A stretch of DNA of 10,706 bases from positions 1 to 10,706 of the forward strand of contig JAQICW010000153.1 in assembly GCA_027858355.1 (NCBI GenBank), read 5' to 3'. Source of the DNA: Desulfobacula sp. GTDB taxonomy: Bacteria > Desulfobacterota > Desulfobacteria > Desulfobacterales > Desulfobacteraceae. This document shows, piece by piece, positions 6,825 through 10,706 of this stretch; within the stretch, counting starts at the first letter, position 1, and every line of letters starts with the position of its first letter. The position numbers were made by a program, and so were the translations under genes. Below the pieces are notes generated by a model. The model was not told the origin of the DNA, ran no database searches, and worked only from the letters and a program-made list of their open reading frames with translations.

Positions 6825-6855
6825 TCTTTAAAAATCGTCTTTAAAAACCAGTTGC

Positions 6856-6883
6856 TTGATATTGAGTATTTTTGTATTATTAT
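6856..6883 (+). promoter_or_regulatory. Candidate sigma-70 promoter for the DUF2760-Hsp70 operon
   Basis: TTGATA (6856-6861), a 16-bp spacer and TATTAT (6878-6883) each match consensus at 5 of 6 positions. Transcription would start near 6890, inside the 5' arm of the terminator hairpin that ends the comEA transcript. The overlap with the terminator is the reason for moderate confidence. Confidence 0.4.
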
Positions 6884-6885
6884 CT

Positions 6886-6919
6886 AAACCATGCTGTAAT
6901 GAACAGCATGGTTTTTTTT
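6886..6919 (+). terminator. Strong intrinsic (Rho-independent) terminator
   Basis: Perfect 11-bp stem AAACCATGCTG (6886-6896) and CAGCATGGTTT (6904-6914), loop TAATGAA, with a run of eight T from 6912 to 6919. It is about 100 bp after the comEA-like stop and should end that transcript. It also rules out any start for the next gene upstream of it. Confidence 0.92.
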
Positions 6920-6952
6920 GTGTTTATGGATTTTGGAAGGGAGAATTTGACT

Positions 6953-7717
6953 TTGGAAGTCTTAAAGATATATTCAAAAAAATCGTTTGGAATTATTACC
7001 TTGTTTGTATTGTTGTTCAGTGCCTGTATAAATGTCGGACTTTATTTTGGCATTGATTGGATGTCTGCAAATCTTTCAAAAGATGCAGGAAATGAAATTG
7101 CCGCTAAGAATATATCCTGGGCCGTGAATAATTTAGACCTGATATCCAATAATTTTTATTTATGGGTTGTGCCGGTAATAACTGCAATTTTATTATTGTG
7201 CGGGTGGCTGTTATGGGTTATTTTAAAAAGTTCAATTTCAAAGACGTTTGCTCAAGTTCATGTTAAAAAAAGTGAAATATCCTCTAAAGGAAAATCCAAA
7301 AAAGATTTTGTGGATCACAAAATAGAGCAGGACCGAAAAAGGCGGTTGTTTCTGCATAGTTTGTCCATACTCCAGCGGGATGGGAGGCTGTTAGATTTTT
7401 TTGATGAGGATTTAAGCCTGTATGATGATGAACAGATTGGCGCTGCTGTACGAAGTATCCAGGAAGACTGCAAAAAAACCATAAAAAAATATATTGATGC
7501 AAAGCCTGTGCTGGAGGCTGAAGAAGGTGAAATCGTACGGATTGAACCAGGTTTTGATATTGATGCGATAAAGCTTGTGGGCAATGTTTCAGGAGAGCCT
7601 CCCTTTGAGGGTGTTTTGAAACATCGGGGATGGAAAGCAGGGAGCAAAGAAATCCCCAAATTGTCCGACATCCAGGATTCCGGGATCATTATTCCTGCTG
7701 AAGTTGAAATAAAATAG
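6953..7717 (+). CDS. DUF2760 domain membrane protein, partner of Hsp70
   Basis: The product, about 254 residues from the chosen start, has two membrane segments (about 12-33 and 69-91), a Lys-rich linker (about 92-127) and a C-terminal soluble DUF2760 domain (about 128-254). Family-like features are LQRDGRLLDFFDEDLS, then EQIGAAVRSIQEDCKKTI, RIEPGFD, LVGNVSGEPPFEGVLKHRGW and the closing IIIPAEVEI. I start it at TTG 6953 because GGAAGGGAG (6935-6943) lies 9 nt upstream and the product begins MEVLKIYSKKSF. An in-frame ATG at 6926 has no ribosome binding site and follows directly on the terminator T-run; the frame further upstream crosses the terminator. The Hsp70 gene follows 39 bp later. DUF2760 genes are known to me as neighbours of Hsp70 genes in proteobacteria; the biochemical role is unknown. 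It could anchor the chaperone to the inner membrane (inference). Confidence 0.85.
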   Translation: MEVLKIYSKKSFGIITLFVLLFSACINVGLYFGIDWMSANLSKDAGNEIAAKNISWAVNNLDLISNNFYLWVVPVITAILLLCGWLLWVILKSSISKTFAQVHVKKSEISSKGKSKKDFVDHKIEQDRKRRLFLHSLSILQRDGRLLDFFDEDLSLYDDEQIGAAVRSIQEDCKKTIKKYIDAKPVLEAEEGEIVRIEPGFDIDAIKLVGNVSGEPPFEGVLKHRGWKAGSKEIPKLSDIQDSGIIIPAEVEIK

Positions 7718-7756
7718 CTCAGCTTTTGGAGTCGACAGATTTGAGAAGGAGAAATA

Positions 7757-10546
7757 TTGGATTTTCAAGATAAACAATATGTTATTGGTATTGATCTGGG
7801 GACAACAAATTGTGCTGTTTCCTATGTGGATGTGGCAGCTTTAAAGGATGACAAATCAACGGGGGAAAAACATGTTGAAAAAAAAGATCTGGTTAAAGTC
7901 TTTAATGTTCCCCAGTTAACAGGGCACGGAGAGTTTACAAAGAATCCGGTTTTGCCCTCCTTTTTATATATTCCGGGTAAATATGATATTTCAGAACAAG
8001 TGTTGAAACATCCGTGGAAAAAAAGGGAAGATCTTTTTGTCGGCAGTTTTGCCCGGGATCATGGTTCTAAAATACCGTCCCGGCTGGTATCTTCTGCAAA
8101 AAGCTGGCTGTGCAATAATCAGGCTGACAGACGAGCCAAAATACTGCCCTGGGGATCTGAAGGTTTTGAACGAGTATCCCCTGTCACGGCCACATCAGAA
8201 TATCTGCTGCACATCAGAAATGCATGGAATCATTTTGTAAAGGATGAGGACAAATTTCTTGAAAATCAATTTGTGGTGATCACTGTTCCGGCATCCTTTA
8301 ATGAAGCGGCAAGGGATTTAACCATGGAGGCCGCTGAAAAAGCAGGGTTTGCCTCTTCCATAGTTCTTCTTGAAGAACCTCTGGCAGCATTTTACAGCTG
8401 GCTGATAAATCATGAAGATGACTGGCAAAATCATGTAAAAGCCGATGATCTGATTTTGGTGTGCGATGTTGGTGGAGGCACAACGGATTTCAGTTTAATT
8501 GTTCTTAAAGAATCAGAAGGCACTCCCAGGTTTGAACGGATTGCAGTGGGAGATCATTTGATCCTTGGCGGAGATAATATTGATCTGGCACTGGCCAGAA
8601 AAGTGGAGTCAAAGTTTAAGTCAGGCACTCAATTAACCGCAGATAAGTGGAAGACCCTGTGCCATCGATGCAGGGAAGCCAAGGAAAAAATACTGGAGAA
8701 CAAAGAACCTTTAGTCAGGATAACCATCAAAGGCGAAGGCAGGTCTTTGATTGCAGGTACCCTTGCCGCAGATCTGACAAAACAGGAGGTTGAAACCATA
8801 TTGCTGGATGATTTTTATCCCTATGTTGAATCCATGGAAAGCTTGAGCATTGACAAGGGCAAAGAGATCACTGACTTTGGCCTTGTCTTTGAAAAAGACT
8901 CTGCTATTACCCGGCATATCATTAGGTTTCTGGAACATCACAGACTAAATGTCCAAAAAAATCTTTTAAAAGATCCCATGCCTGATTTTATTATGTTTAA
9001 TGGGGGAACGCTTAAACCCATTCTCGTCCAGGAAAGAATAAGAAAAGCCATTGGGAAATGGTTTAAGTCAAAAGATTCAAAACAGCCCCAAATTCTTGAG
9101 AACCCAAACCCTGAACTGGCCGTGGGGATTGGTGCCTCCTATTATGGTCTCGTAAAACAGGGACAAGGGGTGCGGGTGGGCAGTGGCAGCCCCCGAAGTT
9201 ATTATATAGGGGTTTCCATTAAAGAAAAAGATACTTCAAAAGCAGTGTGTGTTGTGGAAAGGGGTTTGGATGAAGGCTCTGTCATTGATCTTCCTGAAAT
9301 GAAATATGAAGTCAGGGCAAATGAACGGGTCAGCTTTGATATTTTTCATTCAAGTTATCGATCCGGGGATACAGCGGGCAGGGTCGTTACCATTGATGAT
9401 TCTTTTTCTTCAATGGCACCGGTCCAGACTATTATACGTTTCGGAAAAAGCGGCCAGAGAAAAATTATTCCCGTGACAATTGGGGCGGAATATACGGAAA
9501 TGGGCACACTTTCCATGTATTGTCATTCAGGAGTGAGTGACCACAAGTGGAAGTTGCAGTTCCAGTTAAGAGAACAACAGACCGGTATGGGGTGCAAAGA
9601 AACGGAAGTATATGATGATCAGCTGATAACAGGTGCATGCCAGAGGATTCATCAGATATTTACAGATGAATCTGACAAGGATGATCAACTTCAAATCATT
9701 GCTAAGCTTATTGAAGAATCTATTGCCCAGAAAAAATCAAACTGGCCTTTATCTTTTTTACGCAGCATGGCTGACAAATTGATTGAACTCGAAGGCACAA
9801 GAACCTATTCTGCTGCCCACGAGGCAAGATGGCTCAACCTTACAGGGTTCTGCATGCGCCCTGGCTTTGGAGATGCCTTTGACAAGGAGCGTGCAAAAAA
9901 ATTGTGGAAGATTTATCTTGGCGGGTTGAAGTTTGAAAAAATAGTCCAGAACAGGCTTGAATGGTGGGTTTTTATTAGAAGAATAGCTGCAGGTCTGGGG
10001 GCTGGTCAGCAACGCCAGCTTTTTCAGGATATGTCACCCTTATTAATAAAGGGTAAAAATACCAGCTATAAAATTTCTCCCCAGGAGCAGGTTGAATTAT
10101 GGATGGCACTGGGCAATATGGAAAGACTTCTGGTCAAGGACAAAGTAGTGCTGGGAAAAGCGCTTCTGCCCATGCTCAAGCCCGGGAAAAACCAGGACAA
10201 TCTGTTCTGGACACTGTCCCGGCTTGGTGCCAGGGAATTGTTATATGGATCAGTTGACCGGGTGGTGTCGGCAAGAGAGGTCATGAAATGGATAAACCAG
10301 GTCATGAAAAAAACATGGCAGAAAAATGATCCTATTGACACCATGGTTGCACAGATATCCCGGAAAACAGGCGACAGGACAAGGGATATGGAGCCGGAAG
10401 ACATCAAGAGAATTACACAATGGCTGCAAAAAAGAAAGGCCAGGGATTCTTTTATCAGAATGATTAATGAAAAAATAATTATGGCGGCAAAAGAAAAAAA
10501 TGTCCAGTTTGGTGAAAAACTGCCCACAGGTCTTGTCTTAAGATAA
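7757..10546 (+). CDS. Divergent Hsp70-family protein with DUF3731-like C-terminal extension
   Basis: A 929-residue actin-fold ATPase chaperone, about 300 residues longer than DnaK. The nucleotide-binding domain shows phosphate-1 motif IGIDLGTTN (10-18), connect-1 LEEPLAA (205-211), phosphate-2 DVGGGTTDF (237-245) and adenosine motif FNGGT (414-418), so ATP binding looks intact. The DnaK interdomain linker (DLLLLDV type) is not recognisable; a Gly/Ser-rich GVRVGSGSPRSYY stands there instead, followed by a beta-rich region (about 475-620). The C-terminal part (about 625-929) is helical, with NRLEWWVFIRRIAAGLGAGQ (732-751). I take it to be the DUF3731 domain found on long Hsp70s next to DUF2760. 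The TTG start is supported by AAGGAG (7746-7751) with a 5-nt spacer. It is co-transcribed with the DUF2760 gene. No GrpE or J-protein gene is nearby, and the shorter companion Hsp70 often found in such clusters is absent here. The client is unknown. Confidence 0.9.
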   Translation: MDFQDKQYVIGIDLGTTNCAVSYVDVAALKDDKSTGEKHVEKKDLVKVFNVPQLTGHGEFTKNPVLPSFLYIPGKYDISEQVLKHPWKKREDLFVGSFARDHGSKIPSRLVSSAKSWLCNNQADRRAKILPWGSEGFERVSPVTATSEYLLHIRNAWNHFVKDEDKFLENQFVVITVPASFNEAARDLTMEAAEKAGFASSIVLLEEPLAAFYSWLINHEDDWQNHVKADDLILVCDVGGGTTDFSLIVLKESEGTPRFERIAVGDHLILGGDNIDLALARKVESKFKSGTQLTADKWKTLCHRCREAKEKILENKEPLVRITIKGEGRSLIAGTLAADLTKQEVETILLDDFYPYVESMESLSIDKGKEITDFGLVFEKDSAITRHIIRFLEHHRLNVQKNLLKDPMPDFIMFNGGTLKPILVQERIRKAIGKWFKSKDSKQPQILENPNPELAVGIGASYYGLVKQGQGVRVGSGSPRSYYIGVSIKEKDTSKAVCVVERGLDEGSVIDLPEMKYEVRANERVSFDIFHSSYRSGDTAGRVVTIDDSFSSMAPVQTIIRFGKSGQRKIIPVTIGAEYTEMGTLSMYCHSGVSDHKWKLQFQLREQQTGMGCKETEVYDDQLITGACQRIHQIFTDESDKDDQLQIIAKLIEESIAQKKSNWPLSFLRSMADKLIELEGTRTYSAAHEARWLNLTGFCMRPGFGDAFDKERAKKLWKIYLGGLKFEKIVQNRLEWWVFIRRIAAGLGAGQQRQLFQDMSPLLIKGKNTSYKISPQEQVELWMALGNMERLLVKDKVVLGKALLPMLKPGKNQDNLFWTLSRLGARELLYGSVDRVVSAREVMKWINQVMKKTWQKNDPIDTMVAQISRKTGDRTRDMEPEDIKRITQWLQKRKARDSFIRMINEKIIMAAKEKNVQFGEKLPTGLVLR

Positions 10547-10557
10547 TGGGAAATATT

Positions 10558-10617
10558 TATTTAAAATAAATGAAATAGTGTTTGACAAAAAAAAGAAATT
10601 CATATATCTTAGGCGGG
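10558..10617 (+). promoter_or_regulatory. Putative ribosomal RNA operon promoter with A/T-rich upstream element
   Basis: TTGACA (10582-10587, perfect -35), a 17-bp spacer and TATCTT (10605-10610) form a strong sigma-70-type core. The following discriminator AGGCGGG (10611-10617) is GC-rich, the feature that makes stable-RNA promoters sensitive to ppGpp in well-studied bacteria. Just upstream, 10558-10579 is almost entirely A/T, like an UP element that contacts the RNA polymerase alpha subunits. Together with the boxA-like site downstream this points to an rRNA operon. Confidence 0.75.
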
Positions 10618-10706
10618 TTCTTTAGAAGATAAGAATATGGATTTTTTGATCTTTGAAAATTGGTCAGTGAGAAATTTTAAGCTAAGTCTAAAACAAGACT
10701 TTAAAG
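10617..10706 (+). other. Start of a probable rRNA operon leader (16S gene outside the window)
   Basis: No reading frame is present. The sequence following the promoter, including GATCTTTGAAAATTGGTCAG, is typical of the leaders ahead of 16S genes in deltaproteobacteria and other bacteria. A 6-bp hairpin AAGTCT (10684-10689) with AGACTT (10696-10701) lies near the end. The window stops at TTTAAAG, where a 16S gene would be expected to begin within a few tens of bases, but no mature 16S sequence is visible. Confidence 0.65.
10647..10659 (+). promoter_or_regulatory. boxA-like rRNA antitermination site
   Basis: TGATCTTTGAAAA matches the E. coli rRNA boxA TGCTCTTTAACAA at 10 of 13 positions. boxA in the nascent RNA recruits NusB-NusE and related factors so that RNA polymerase resists Rho termination across untranslated rRNA. 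Its place about 30 nt after the predicted start site fits. Confidence 0.65.

Noticed and set aside
6872..6952. Upstream extension of the DUF2760 gene to 6872 or to the ATG at 6926
   Set aside because: The extension to 6872 crosses a strong terminator. The ATG at 6926 has no ribosome binding site, whereas TTG at 6953 has GGAAGGGAG and gives a family-like N-terminus.
10066..10527. Long minus-strand open frame opposite the Hsp70 C-terminus (also others opposite gspD, gspE and DUF2760)
   Set aside because: They lie fully inside well-supported genes on the other strand, show no family resemblance and have no ribosome binding site worth noting.
10553..10572. A/T palindrome after the Hsp70 stop as a terminator
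   Set aside because: The pairing is A-T only and no T-run follows. Its position just ahead of TTGACA fits an UP element better.
1..10706. CRISPR array, tRNA genes, integrase or attachment sites
   Set aside because: No regularly spaced repeats, no cloverleaf-like sequence and no recombinase gene were seen.

Overview
The window looks like a chromosomal segment of an anaerobic, sulfate-reducing-type deltaproteobacterium (Desulfobacterota, probably Desulfobacterales). This assignment is inferred from the moderate-to-low GC content, the AT-rich gaps, the style of the type II secretion proteins, the DUF2760-Hsp70 pair and the form of the rRNA leader. No taxonomic marker gene is complete here.

Left part (1-6038): a type II secretion (general secretory pathway) locus. 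It opens inside gspD (outer-membrane secretin, 5' end outside the window). gspE (secretion ATPase) follows 29 bp later. Then come two tightly overlapping genes: a small YidD-family protein that carries an apparent cleavable signal peptide, and an exported TPR protein with a glycine-rich, membrane-like C-terminal region. The fifth gene, gspF (inner-membrane platform), is on the opposite strand and ends only 3 bp from the TPR gene. The usual gspD-E-F order is therefore interrupted by the yidD-TPR pair and gspF is flipped. Two short direct repeats sit at the gspE/yidD junction and in the YidD signal peptide.

Middle part (6039-6952): an AT-rich, gene-poor stretch. It holds a decayed, internally deleted insertion-sequence remnant: imperfect 22-bp terminal inverted repeats around a transposase N-terminal fragment resembling the IS1380 type. 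It also holds a small secreted ComEA-like helix-hairpin-helix gene whose mRNA ends carry an almost perfect 18-bp inverted repeat, one arm in the 5' leader and one just after the stop codon. A strong intrinsic terminator follows at 6886-6919 and overlaps the likely promoter of the next operon.

Right part (6953-10546): a two-gene operon of a DUF2760 membrane protein and a large divergent Hsp70 with a DUF3731-like C-terminal extension. Both genes start at TTG with good ribosome binding sites. They probably form a membrane-linked chaperone system of unknown client.

End (10547-10706): an apparent ribosomal RNA operon promoter (A/T-rich upstream element, TTGACA, TATCTT, GC-rich discriminator), a boxA-like antitermination site and the start of a leader. 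The 16S gene itself should begin just outside the window.
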